Positions 1 through 6,598 of a stretch of DNA of 11,643 nucleotides are shown in pieces. The first letter of the stretch is position 1; every line of letters begins with the position of its first letter. The translations under genes were made by a program, and so were the position numbers. The DNA is from an uncultured Collinsella sp. GTDB taxonomy: Bacteria > Actinomycetota > Coriobacteriia > Coriobacteriales > Coriobacteriaceae. The notes under the pieces are model-generated. The model searched no databases, was not told the DNA's origin, and saw only the letters and a list, made by a program, of their open reading frames with translations. Where the stretch lies: contig CAUASQ010000048.1 of NCBI GenBank assembly GCA_958431945.1, forward strand, positions 1 to 11,643. The letters run 5' to 3'.

Positions 1-54
1 GGCCCTTGCGGCGTAGTCGCTATTTATTCAGTCCAAGTTTCGGGGCGCAGTTCA
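1..54 (+). mobile_element. Right end of an IS3-family-like insertion sequence (partial)
   Basis: The segment ends in GCAGTTCA preceded by GTCCAAG (32-38). Its reverse complement, TGAACTGC then nine bases then CTTGGAC, has the layout of the left terminus at the far end of this window (11590-11613); the two agree at about 18 of 24 positions. From memory of the family, IS3/IS150-group elements often start TGAACTGCxCCCC and end in the complement. Bases 2-16 read in frame as Ala-Leu-Ala-Ala-stop, fitting the tail of a transposase OrfB just inside the right repeat. Directly after base 54 comes half of a palindrome that is intact at 10860-10900. The assignment rests on terminal sequence only, because the transposase lies outside the window. 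Confidence 0.5.
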
Positions 55-60
55 CTATCC

Positions 61-76
61 CCTTTGTGGTGGTTTT
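61..76 (+). repeat. Right half of AAACCACC-type palindrome, split by IS
   Basis: CCTTTGTGGTGGTTTT is the exact reverse complement of the arm AAAACCACCACAAAGG seen at 10860-10875 and near 11567-11582. Here only the right arm is present. The left arm is replaced by the IS-like terminus that ends at base 54, with CTATCC as junction. This suggests insertion of the IS into the loop of an intact palindrome. Confidence 0.55.
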
Positions 77-81
77 GGCAG

Positions 82-152
82 GTTTACCGAGGTTAACTTA
101 TGGAGAAGGTATGGCGGCGCGGTTTGTCGCAGCAAAGTAAACCACGGTGAAC
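82..152. repeat. Imperfect inverted repeat in the trpS downstream region
   Basis: Bases 82-98 (GTTTACCGAGGTTAACT) pair with 136-152 at 14 of 17 positions across a 37-base spacer. No coding frame here looks real. The rest of 77-256 holds only a weaker hairpin (212-221 with 235-244, one mismatch). I see no gene in 55-350. Confidence 0.35.
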
Positions 153-256
153 TATATTGTTTTCAGCAACGGAGCAGGCAATAGGCGATGAAAAAGCCTG
201 CCCTGTTGAGTTTGATTCGCATTCCTCCCCTCTGTGCGATTCAACGGTGTACTTCG

Positions 257-325
257 GGAACAGGCCCGCTGGCAACTATCTGCCAGCGGGCCTGTTCCTG
301 TTTCGGTGAGGATTCAGCCTCACCG
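257..325 (-). terminator. Strong hairpins downstream of trpS
   Basis: Bases 257-274 (GGAACAGGCCCGCTGGCA) are perfectly complementary to 281-298, giving an 18-bp GC-rich stem with a 6-base loop. A second 8-bp perfect hairpin lies at 304-311/318-325. Both are in the 50 or so bases after the trpS stop, so they probably help end or protect the trpS mRNA. Neither is followed by a T-run on the minus strand, so this is not a textbook intrinsic terminator. Confidence 0.5.
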
Positions 326-350
326 TCTATGTTGTGCGAAGGCGCTTTGT

Positions 351-1400
351 CTAGTACACCATGCCCATGGCGTCCCGAACCTCGGCCAGAGTCTGCTCGG
401 CGATCTCGTTGGCGCGACGGTTGCCCTCGTGCAGCACGTCCTTCACATAGTCCAGATCGTTCTCATAGCGCTGGCGGCGCTCGCGGATCGGCGCGAAGTA
501 CTCGTTGACGGCCTCGGTCACGTACTTCTTGAGCTGGCCGGAGCCACCCATGCCAATCTCCTCGGCAATCTCGACCTCGGAACGGCCGGTGCAGATGGCG
601 GCCGTCGAAAGCAGGCCGGACACGCCGGGGCGGTTCTCGGGATCAAACGTGATCATGCGCTCGGAGTCGGTCTGGCTCTTCTTGATGCGCTTGGCCGTCT
701 CCTCGGCGGTCATCGAAATGTTGATGGCGTTGCCGTAGCTCTTGCTCATCTTGCGACCGTCCAGGCCGGGCAGCAGCGGGGTCTCGGACAGCAGCGCGTC
801 GACCTCGGGGAACACCTTGCCGTATCGGTTGTTAAAGCGGCGGGCGATGGTGCGGGTGAGCTCGATGTGCGGCAACTGGTCGCGACCAACCGGCACCACG
901 TTGCCCTTGCAGAACAGGATGTCGCAGGCCTGGTGCACCGGGTAGGTGAGCAGAAGGCCGGTGAGCTCGTGGCCCGAGGCCTCCATCTCGGCCTTGACCG
1001 TGGGGTTGCGCGCCAGCTCGGCCTCGGAGACCAGCGACAGGAACGGCAGCATGAGCTGGTTTGCGGCGGGTACGGCGGAGTGCGCGTAGATCATGGTCTT
1101 GTCGGGGTCGATGCCGCAGGCAAGGTAGTCCATGACCATGTTGTACACGTTGTCCTGGATGTGCTCGGTCGTATCGCGGTCAGTGATGACTTGGTAGTCG
1201 GCGATGAGCACGTTGGTCTTGGCGCCCATGTTCTGCAGCTCAACACGGCCCTTGAGGGTGCCGAAGTAGTGACCCAGGTGCAGACGGCCGGTGGGGCGGT
1301 CGCCGGTGAGCATGGTGAACTTCTCGGGCGTTTTGGCCAGGCCCTCGCGAATGGCGTTACTCTTTTGCAGCGCGACTTCGTAGCTGTTCTCGTTTGGCAT
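351..1400 (-). CDS. trpS: Tryptophanyl-tRNA synthetase
   Basis: This cytoplasmic class I aminoacyl-tRNA synthetase charges tRNA-Trp with tryptophan using ATP. The 349-residue protein has the HIGH-type signature HLGH (41-44) within TGDRPTGRLHLGHYFGTL, QACD (157-160) in the tryptophan-pocket region, PVGRDQ (170-175) and the KMSKS loop (217-221). The TGDRPTG form and the ending RDAMGMVY resemble the streptococcal-type TrpRS rather than the Bacillus form that begins directly at the HIGH region. I chose the ATG at 1398-1400 because TTAGGAG sits 6-7 bases upstream; longer in-frame starts add an unlikely basic leader. It lies downstream of the sugar-phosphate transferase gene on the same strand with a 159-base gap. 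I see no T-box leader and no convincing own promoter. Function is clear. Confidence 0.96.
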   Translation of the reverse strand: MPNENSYEVALQKSNAIREGLAKTPEKFTMLTGDRPTGRLHLGHYFGTLKGRVELQNMGAKTNVLIADYQVITDRDTTEHIQDNVYNMVMDYLACGIDPDKTMIYAHSAVPAANQLMLPFLSLVSEAELARNPTVKAEMEASGHELTGLLLTYPVHQACDILFCKGNVVPVGRDQLPHIELTRTIARRFNNRYGKVFPEVDALLSETPLLPGLDGRKMSKSYGNAINISMTAEETAKRIKKSQTDSERMITFDPENRPGVSGLLSTAAICTGRSEVEIAEEIGMGGSGQLKKYVTEAVNEYFAPIRERRQRYENDLDYVKDVLHEGNRRANEIAEQTLAEVRDAMGMVY

Positions 1401-1559
1401 AATTGCTCCTAACGTATGTTCATGGGTCAAGATGATAACGCGTTTTTTGGAGGGGCGGGGCGTAAGTAGGCGAGGGGCTGGCAAGGGGTGGCTTACGCGA
1501 TTGATGCGATGTAGTTGCACTTGGTCAGCGATGCCTTGGCACATTCTCAGCAGCTTACC

Positions 1560-2759
1560 CTAGAGCTTGTGGTGGCGCTCTTCCTTACGTTCCTCGGCTG
1601 CCTGCTCCTCCTGCTTAAAGGCGGGGTCGTCGGGGGTGACGAGCTCATCCTCGTGCGTGCGCTTGTTGTAATGGTGGCGCAGCACGGGCTCAAACAGATG
1701 TAGATGCTTGGCAAAGGCCGCCGAGCCAATGGCGAGCACGGTAAAGATGAGCACGCGCATGGGCACCTCGACCTGGTTGATCGCGGCGGCGCCGGCCGAA
1801 AGCATAATGCACCAGGCATAGATGAGCAGCACAGCCTGCTTTTGGTTGTAGCCCTCTTGGATCAGGCGGTGGTGGATGTGGCCCTTGTCGGCCTGCCCGA
1901 TGCTAATGTGGGCGCGCTTGCGGCGCACGATGGCGCTAAACGTGTCGATGATGGGCACGCCGGCAACGATGAGCGGGATGATAAGCGAGGTGAGCGCGGC
2001 GGTGCGGCTCACGTTGAGTAGCGAGATGGAGCCCAGCGCAAAGCCCAGAAGCAGCGACCCCGAGTCGCCCAAGAAGATGCTTGCGGGGTTGAAGTTGTAG
2101 CGCAAAAAGGCCAGACAGGCGCCAAAGAGCGCAATGGAGAGCGCGGCGGCGTCGATGCGGCCCGAGAGAACGGCCATCGAAAACATGGTGAACGACGCGA
2201 TGCCGCAGATGCCCGTGGCTAAGCCGTCGAGGCCGTCGATGAGGTTAATGATGTTCGTGAATGCCACCAGATAGATCACGGTGATGGGGTAGGCGAGCCA
2301 TCCGAGCATGATCTCGCCGGGGGCAAACGGGTTGACGATGACGCCGATCCGTAGGCCGCCGATACAGGCGATAAGCGCGGCGAGGACCTGTCCGGCCAGC
2401 TTTTGCTTGGGCTTGAGCTGGAAGACGTCGTCGATAGCGCCGGTCGCAAAGATGACGGTAAAAGAAAGCGCAAGTATGGGGTAGCTGATGTGCAGACGGG
2501 GGTGGGGCACCAAAACGGGCGGCCAACCCAGGTACCAGGTGCCTAGGATTTGCACAATACAGGCAACGACCAGGCCCAAAAACACCGCCGTTCCGCCCAA
2601 ACGCGGGATGGGCTTGGTGTTGATGCGGCGCTTAGAAGGATAGTCGACGGCGTCGAGCTTAATTGCCAAGCGCTTGACCAGGGGCACCGTGAGGAAGGTC
2701 GTGATGAAGGCCGCCGCTGCCACGCATAGATACGGTATGTAGCTCGGGGATGAAGCCAT
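1560..2759 (-). CDS. WecA/TagO-type undecaprenyl-phosphate sugar-1-phosphate transferase (MraY family)
   Basis: This membrane enzyme of the polyprenyl-phosphate N-acetylhexosamine-1-phosphate transferase family probably moves GlcNAc-1-phosphate (or a related sugar phosphate) from UDP-sugar to undecaprenyl phosphate, the first step for teichoic-acid-like or other wall glycopolymers. The 399-residue protein has about ten hydrophobic segments and the family motifs in order: PRLGG (52-56), GAIDD (107-111), NIINLIDGLDGL (169-180), FLGDSGS (229-235) and HIHHRL (294-299). The cytoplasmic tail (about 365-399) is highly charged. The ATG at 2757-2759 is preferred because the protein then starts like TagO, with one membrane helix before LVKRLAIKLDAVDYPSKR. 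It lacks a clear ribosome site; in-frame starts at 2831 (ATG) and 2879 (GTG) are possible. It is not MraY itself as far as motifs show. Substrate is inferred from family only. Confidence 0.9.
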   Translation of the reverse strand: MASSPSYIPYLCVAAAAFITTFLTVPLVKRLAIKLDAVDYPSKRRINTKPIPRLGGTAVFLGLVVACIVQILGTWYLGWPPVLVPHPRLHISYPILALSFTVIFATGAIDDVFQLKPKQKLAGQVLAALIACIGGLRIGVIVNPFAPGEIMLGWLAYPITVIYLVAFTNIINLIDGLDGLATGICGIASFTMFSMAVLSGRIDAAALSIALFGACLAFLRYNFNPASIFLGDSGSLLLGFALGSISLLNVSRTAALTSLIIPLIVAGVPIIDTFSAIVRRKRAHISIGQADKGHIHHRLIQEGYNQKQAVLLIYAWCIMLSAGAAAINQVEVPMRVLIFTVLAIGSAAFAKHLHLFEPVLRHHYNKRTHEDELVTPDDPAFKQEEQAAEERKEERHHKL

Positions 2760-2890
2760 GAATCTAAAAACCGCCAAGCGTCGAAGGAAAAGGTCAAAGG
2801 TTGCTAAGCGCAAAGGGCATAGCCGAACCATGATACTCGACCAAGGGGGGTGCATGGAATTGCACGCAGCGATAATCACGCGCTTACCAG

Positions 2891-2919
2891 ATATTAGGGT
2901 ATTGTCGATGGCTTGTCGG
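2891..2919 (-). promoter_or_regulatory. Candidate promoter for the WecA/TagO-like gene
   Basis: On the minus strand CCGACA (2919-2914) and TAATAT (2896-2891) are spaced by 17 bases, each matching four of six consensus positions. Transcription would begin near 2884, leaving a leader of about 125 bases to the preferred ATG. The match is modest. Confidence 0.3.
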
Positions 2920-2950
2920 GATACCGGCGGGGATCCATATGGGCTGTAAT

Positions 2951-2977
2951 GGTGGTTTTCGGCAAATGAAAACCACC
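2951..2977. repeat. Hairpin of the AAACCACC motif group
   Basis: GGTGGTTTTC (2951-2960) is perfectly complementary to GAAAACCACC (2968-2977) with a 7-base loop. The arm shares GGTGGTTTT with the elements at 61-76, 10860-10900 and 11567-11582, although the loop is different and lacks the GTCCCC core. Confidence 0.5.
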
Positions 2978-2989
2978 CCCCACGTTACG

Positions 2990-3017
2990 AAAATGAACCC
3001 ACCTAAAACAGGTGGGT
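2990..3017 (-). terminator. Intrinsic terminator on the minus strand with no gene upstream of it
   Basis: ACCCACCT (2997-3004) pairs with AGGTGGGT (3010-3017), an 8-bp perfect stem with a 5-base loop. Read on the minus strand it is followed by TCATTTTC, a fair T-rich tract. The only genes nearby are the plus-strand radical SAM gene and the minus-strand gene starting at 2759 or later, so it should end a separate minus-strand transcript. Confidence 0.5.
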
Positions 3018-3170
3018 GCCCTCATCGACTGTTCCAGCGTCCTTAACAACGAAGGATACCTGTACTAGGTACGACTGTGTGGGCTCCCTAAATAAACGCG
3101 ACGGTTCACCCAGTTGCTCCGCGGGGGGCGGAATACCTACATCATAAAGCGGCACTTTGTCGATTCCAGT
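2990..3170 (-). ncRNA. Candidate minus-strand small RNA, family unknown (6S RNA is one possibility)
   Basis: A perfect TATAAT lies on the minus strand at 3182-3177, with no good -35, and a terminator lies at 2990-3017, which together bound a transcript of about 180 bases. Inside are small hairpins, for example TCCTT/AAGGA (3040-3056), TACCT/AGGTA near 3058-3072 and CTCCGC/GCGGA near 3117-3132. No coding frame fits. Size and placement would suit 6S RNA, but I cannot show the 6S closing stem and central bubble, so the family is a guess. The Collinsella-1 motif is another family worth testing. Confidence 0.3.
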
Positions 3171-3200
3171 CTTGACATTATAAAAATCGTGTCGGACGAT
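3157..3200 (+). promoter_or_regulatory. Candidate promoter(s) for the radical SAM gene
   Basis: TTGTCG (3157-3162) and TATAAA (3179-3184) are spaced by 16 bases. An overlapping pair is TTGACA (3172-3177) and GACGAT (3195-3200), spaced by 17. Either gives an untranslated leader of roughly 75-90 bases before the ATG at 3284. The ATTATAAA core also contains a minus-strand TATAAT, so the site could fire both ways. Confidence 0.5.
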
Positions 3201-3283
3201 TACGGCGCCTTGGGCTCGAGCCGTCTGTGCGGTTGGTCCCTTTACGTTTGAGCTGCTGAATCATTGTTTTGGAGCATGTTTTT

Positions 3284-4222
3284 ATGCCGACGTCGTTGAC
3301 CGAACTTTTTTCGCCCGCCTGCCATTTGTGTCCGCGCCGTTGCGGTGCGGCGCGCGACGAGGGCGCGCGTGGCGTGTGCGGCGCCGACAACACGCTTAAG
3401 GTCGCCCGCGCGGCGCTCCATATGTGGGAGGAGCCGCCCATTTCGGGCGAGGCCGGCTCGGGTACGATTTTCTTTAGCGGCTGTTCGCTCAAATGTATCT
3501 ACTGCCAAAACCACGAGATCTCGACGGGCAATTTCGGTCTTGAGATTTCGCCCGAGCGTTTGGTCGAGATTATGCTGGAGCTGCAGGACCAGGGCGCCAA
3601 TAACATCAACCTGGTGACGGCGACGCACTATGCGCACCTGTTGCCTGCCGCGATTGCCGCGGCACGGACGCGCGGGTTGGTCATCCCAATTGTCTACAAC
3701 ACGAGTGGTTACGAGCGCGCGAGTGCCGTGGCGGCGCTGGGCGACCTGGTCGACGTGTGGCTTACGGACTTTAAATATGCCGATGCCGGGCTTGCGCAGT
3801 TGCTTTCTCATATTAAGGACTACCCGCGCGTGGCCGTGTCGGGTCTGGCCCAGATGGCGCGCGAGATTGAGCGCCGCGGAGGGGAGCTGGTAGACGAGGA
3901 CGGGCTCATGAGGCGCGGCATAATCGTGCGTCATCTGGTGCTGCCGGGGCATGCGGACGATTCGTGCCGCGTGTTGGACCTGGTGTGGCAGACGGTGGGC
4001 GACGTGCCGATTTCGGTCATGAACCAGTACACGCCCAATGCGCTCATGCGCGAGCAAGGCGGCGAGTTGGCACGCGCCGTGACGCGCGAGGAGTACGAGC
4101 AGGTGCTCGACCATGCCGACGACCTGGGCTTTACGACGATGTTTTGGCAAGAAGGCGGCGCGGTAGACGAGAGCTTTACCCCGGCGTTCGACACCACCGG
4201 CGTCCTCACCAGCGCAGAGTAG
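3284..4222 (+). CDS. Radical SAM protein, PflX/COG1313 type (pyruvate formate-lyase-activase-like)
   Basis: This is a 312-residue Fe-S enzyme of the radical SAM superfamily. The signature CxxxCxxC is C67-SLK-C71-IY-C74, which should bind the 4Fe-4S cluster and S-adenosylmethionine. A second set of cysteines at the N-terminus (C13, C16, C20, C32 in CHLCPRRCG and GVCG) is typical of the COG1313 branch and may hold a further cluster. The remainder fits the partial TIM barrel of activases. Members are often annotated as pyruvate formate-lyase activating proteins, but the true substrate is not known. No glycyl-radical enzyme is in the window to act as partner. The ATG at 3284 follows GGAG (3271-3274) by nine bases; an in-frame TTG at 3269 would add five residues but overlaps that site. 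It is likely transcribed alone, with a palindrome 9 bases past its stop. Confidence 0.9.
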   Translation: MPTSLTELFSPACHLCPRRCGAARDEGARGVCGADNTLKVARAALHMWEEPPISGEAGSGTIFFSGCSLKCIYCQNHEISTGNFGLEISPERLVEIMLELQDQGANNINLVTATHYAHLLPAAIAAARTRGLVIPIVYNTSGYERASAVAALGDLVDVWLTDFKYADAGLAQLLSHIKDYPRVAVSGLAQMAREIERRGGELVDEDGLMRRGIIVRHLVLPGHADDSCRVLDLVWQTVGDVPISVMNQYTPNALMREQGGELARAVTREEYEQVLDHADDLGFTTMFWQEGGAVDESFTPAFDTTGVLTSAE

Positions 4223-4231
4223 CGCGTTCGC

Positions 4232-4310
4232 CGATGATTTTTCTGGGACGGGGATTAAAAAATCATTCGGTACACAATGTTTTTTAATCCCCGTCCCAGA
4301 AAAATCATCG
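4232..4310. repeat. Perfect 31-bp inverted repeat (REPIN-like element)
   Basis: Bases 4232-4262 are the exact reverse complement of 4280-4310, separated by a 17-base spacer. Each arm contains the core CTGGGACGGGGATT. Within the left half ATGATTTTT (4234-4242) can also pair with AAAAATCAT (4258-4266), so each half can fold by itself, as in REPINs where two REP units face each other. It begins 9 bases after the radical SAM stop and lies about 65 bases before the tRNA promoter. No T-run follows the outer stem, so a terminator role is not evident. Confidence 0.85.
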
Positions 4311-4374
4311 AGAGGATCGCCTGCTCGAAAAGTTGTCAAAATAGCCGCGCCCCAAAAAGACTGATTATTGGGCG

Positions 4375-4402
4375 TTGACAGTTGGCGAGCCGTAGGTAAA
4401 AT
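4375..4402 (+). promoter_or_regulatory. Promoter of tRNA-Ala
   Basis: A perfect -35 TTGACA (4375-4380) is spaced 16 bases from TAAAAT (4397-4402, five of six). Transcription would begin near 4409, a few bases before the mature tRNA 5' end at 4416. Confidence 0.8.
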
Positions 4403-4415
4403 ATCGACTTGTCCT

Positions 4416-4488
4416 GGGGACGTAGCTCAGTTGGGAGAGCGCTGCCGTCGCATGGCAGAGGCCGAGGGTTCGACTCCCTTCGTCTCCA
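4416..4488 (+). tRNA. tRNA-Ala (anticodon CGC)
   Basis: The cloverleaf is complete. The acceptor stem GGGGACG (4416-4422) pairs with CGTCTCC (4481-4487), and A73 is 4488. The D stem is GCTC/GAGC, the anticodon stem CTGCC/GGCAG encloses the loop GTCGCAT with anticodon CGC at 4449-4451, and the T arm is GAGGG-TTCGACT-CCCTT. The third acceptor pair is G3:U70, the alanine identity element. A full CCA is not encoded. It reads GCG codons, which suits a GC-rich genome. Confidence 0.97.
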
Positions 4489-4503
4489 CCCTTGGATTTG
4501 ATA

Positions 4504-4534
4504 AGCCGCTGACATTGTGTCGGCGGCTTTTTTT
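4504..4534 (+). terminator. Intrinsic terminator after tRNA-Ala
   Basis: AGCCGCTGAC (4504-4513) pairs with GTCGGCGGCT (4519-4528), a 10-bp stem with one G:U pair and a 5-base loop, followed by a run of seven T (4528-4534). It lies between the tRNA and the start codon at 4553, so it must limit any read-through into the next gene. Confidence 0.88.
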
Positions 4535-4552
4535 AAAAGAAAGGGCTGTACC

Positions 4553-5011
4553 ATGGCCGAGCTTGAGTCCCAACCACTGTCTGCCGAGGAGCGCGCCGAG
4601 TTGGAAGAGCTCCGCGCCGAGAAAGCTCGTCGCGAGGCCCAGGAAGAGGCACGCCGCGAGCGTGAGGAGTTGGCCGCCCTGCGTGCCGAGCGCGAGAAGG
4701 CCGAGGAGGCCGCTGCGAAGGTTGCATCCGAGCCCAAGCCCGCGCCCGCACCCAAGCCCGCTGCTGCGAAGCCTGCACCTGCCGCGCCCAAACCTCAGCC
4801 TAAAAAGGCCGCTCGTCCCAAGTCCGTCGATCCCAAGCCGAGCCGTGACGAGATGAGCTTTGCCCAGCGCATGGTTACCTCCAAGGAGCCTGCGGGTGAG
4901 AACGAGATCCCCGGTATGGCGCCGGCTCAAAAAATCATCATTGTCCTTGCCCTCATCACGTTTGTCATCTTTATGGGCTACACGATCCTGACCAGCATGG
5001 GCCTGCTTTAG
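4553..5011 (+). CDS. Small coiled-coil, Pro/Ala/Lys-rich, C-terminally anchored membrane protein (function unknown)
   Basis: I do not recognise this 152-residue protein. Residues about 9-56 are Glu/Ala/Arg-rich with heptad-like spacing and should form a coiled coil. Residues 59-97 are an extended Pro-Ala-Lys linker. Residues 97-125 are polar (SRDEMSFAQRMVTSKEPAG). Residues 128-149 are one hydrophobic helix ending three residues before the stop, so it would be tail-anchored with the bulk on the cytoplasmic side. No signal peptide is seen. The ATG at 4553 has AAGGG seven bases upstream. An upstream in-frame GTG at 4517 lies inside the terminator hairpin and is unlikely. I see no promoter between the tRNA terminator and this gene, so it may depend on read-through. 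pncB follows after 81 bases. Scaffold or envelope roles are possible but unsupported. Confidence 0.8.
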   Translation: MAELESQPLSAEERAELEELRAEKARREAQEEARREREELAALRAEREKAEEAAAKVASEPKPAPAPKPAAAKPAPAAPKPQPKKAARPKSVDPKPSRDEMSFAQRMVTSKEPAGENEIPGMAPAQKIIIVLALITFVIFMGYTILTSMGLL

Positions 5012-5092
5012 CCTGTTCGCGCTGGGCTCCATGCCCGCACGCCCGCCTCGCCAACCCTCAACCTCTGCACAACGCATCCGAAAGGTCGCCCC

Positions 5093-6598
5093 ATGGCTTT
5101 GACCGACATCTCGCATCCCACCGACATTGCAATGCTCACTGATCTGTACGAACTCACTATGGCCCAGGGCCTGTGGGAGAGCGGCAAGGCCAATGAGCAG
5201 GGTTGCTTTACGGCGTTTTACCGCGACCATCCCTTCGGCAGCGCGTATGCCGTCATGTGCGGCACCGCCGAGCTGCCCGAGCTTGTCGAGAACCTGCGCT
5301 TTACGCCCGAGGACATCGACTATCTAGCTTCGCTCCAGGCTCCGGCCGGCGGCTCGATGTTCAAGCCTGCATTCCTCGACTACCTGCGCGATTTTCGTGC
5401 ACATGTAAACATCGACGCCGTGCCCGAGGGCGAGCTCGTGTTTCCGCGCGAGCCCATGGTGCGCGTCACCGGCCCGTCGCTGGAGTGTCAGCTGCTCGAG
5501 ACCGCGCTGCTCAACATCGTCGGCTTCCAGACGCTCGTTGCCACCAAGACGGCGCGCGTAGTACTGGCGGCCGATGGTCGCCCCGTTGCCGAGTTTGGCC
5601 TGCGCCGTGCTCAGGGTCCCGATGGCGGCTTGGCCGTCGCGCGCGCGAGCTACGTTGCCGGCTGCTCCTCTACGTCCAATGTGCTCGCCGGCCGCCGCTA
5701 CGGTATTCCCGTCTTTGGCACGCATGCGCACAGCTGGGTGATGAGCTTCGATTCCGAGCTCGAGGCCTTCCGCGCCTTTGCCAAGTCGAGCCCCAAGAAC
5801 TGTACGCTGCTCATCGACACCTATGACGTGCGCGAGGGCTGTGAACATGCCATTACGGTTGCCAAGGAGATGGAAGCGGTGGGCGAGCGCCTGTCGGCCA
5901 TTCGCATCGACTCCGGCGACCTCGCCAAGCTCTCCAAGTATGTGCGCGGCCGTTTTGATGCCGAGGGCCTGCCCTATGTGGGGATCTCGGTTTCTAACGA
6001 TTTGGATGAGTACACGATTCAGTCGCTGCTCGACCAGGGCGCGCCTATCGATAGCTTTGGCGTGGGCACCAAGCTCGCGACCTGCTACGACCAGCCGGCG
6101 CTGGGCGGCGTGTACAAGCTCGCCGCCCGCCGTGCGAGTGAGACGGACCCGTGGACGCCGGTGGTCAAGCTCTCCGAGCAGCCCTACAAGCGCACGATCC
6201 CGGGTGTGCAACGCGTGCGCCGTTATTACGACGGCTTTGGCGGCCCGGTCTGCGACATGATCTACGACGAGGACCATCTGGCGGGGGAGGGCGCCGCGCG
6301 CGGCAATACCCTCGTGGCCGTGAATGATGCCGCTCTGGTGACCGACGTGTCCGAACTTGAGTATCGCGAGCTGCTGGTGCCGATCGTGCGCGATGGCAGT
6401 GCGGTGGCTCCGCGTGAGAGCATCCAGGACGCGCGCGAGCGTTGCGCCTGGGCACTTGACCATCTGGACGCAGCTTTCAAGCGCTTCCTGTACCCGCAGA
6501 CCTATGTGGTGGGCATGGAGCAGGGCCTGGCTCAGGTGCGCGACGAGCTCGTGCGCAAGAACATGGCTGCGGCTTCGGCCTTCCCCTGGGCAAAATGA
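5093..6598 (+). CDS. pncB: Nicotinate phosphoribosyltransferase
   Basis: The enzyme joins nicotinate with PRPP, using ATP, to form nicotinate mononucleotide in the Preiss-Handler NAD salvage pathway, in the cytoplasm. The 501-residue length and motifs fit the longer bacterial NAPRTase form. The N-terminal domain opens with TDLYELTMAQGLWE (16-29). Further markers are EFGLRRAQGPDGG (167-179), FGTHAHSW (208-215), RIDSGDL (271-277), SNDLDEYTI (301-309) and the phosphate-binding region FGVGTKLAT (322-330). The ATG at 5093 is preceded by GAAAGG eight or so bases upstream. The stop codon TGA (6596-6598) lies within the left arm of a hairpin (6592-6602/6620-6630). No promoter is evident in the 81-base gap before it, so it may share a transcript with the small membrane protein; proB is 103 bases further. 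Confidence 0.96.
   Translation: MALTDISHPTDIAMLTDLYELTMAQGLWESGKANEQGCFTAFYRDHPFGSAYAVMCGTAELPELVENLRFTPEDIDYLASLQAPAGGSMFKPAFLDYLRDFRAHVNIDAVPEGELVFPREPMVRVTGPSLECQLLETALLNIVGFQTLVATKTARVVLAADGRPVAEFGLRRAQGPDGGLAVARASYVAGCSSTSNVLAGRRYGIPVFGTHAHSWVMSFDSELEAFRAFAKSSPKNCTLLIDTYDVREGCEHAITVAKEMEAVGERLSAIRIDSGDLAKLSKYVRGRFDAEGLPYVGISVSNDLDEYTIQSLLDQGAPIDSFGVGTKLATCYDQPALGGVYKLAARRASETDPWTPVVKLSEQPYKRTIPGVQRVRRYYDGFGGPVCDMIYDEDHLAGEGAARGNTLVAVNDAALVTDVSELEYRELLVPIVRDGSAVAPRESIQDARERCAWALDHLDAAFKRFLYPQTYVVGMEQGLAQVRDELVRKNMAAASAFPWAK

Larger units (their letters stand above)
2760..3283. other. Large intergenic region between divergent genes
   Basis: These 524 bases separate the minus-strand sugar-phosphate transferase from the plus-strand radical SAM gene. 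They hold a candidate minus-strand promoter (2891-2919), a hairpin sharing the AAACCACC motif (2951-2977), a terminator-like hairpin (2990-3017), a possible minus-strand small RNA (about 2990-3170), and plus-strand promoter motifs (3157-3200) with a roughly 90-base leader. Open frames here are short, without ribosome sites, and lack protein-like composition. I find no supported coding gene. Confidence 0.6.

Noticed and set aside
234..1412. Long plus-strand open frame opposite trpS
   Set aside because: It is the antisense shadow of trpS. Long antisense frames are expected at this GC content, and its Leu/Val/Gly/His-rich composition matches no family.
1401..1559. T-box leader or promoter for trpS
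   Set aside because: No T-box sequence or specifier stem is visible, and the TATCAT on the minus strand near 1433 has no -35 partner. The 7-bp repeat at 1460-1466/1492-1498 is too weak to call a terminator.
2758..2949. Plus-strand basic 63-residue frame (MNLKTAKRRRKRSK...)
   Set aside because: It lies antisense to the leader and upstream in-frame region of the sugar-phosphate transferase gene, with no ribosome site; the Lys/Arg run is the complement of the Phe/Leu-rich codons there.
3242..4339. Minus-strand open frame opposite the radical SAM gene
   Set aside because: It is antisense to a gene with intact catalytic motifs, has no ribosome site, and begins beyond the inverted repeat.
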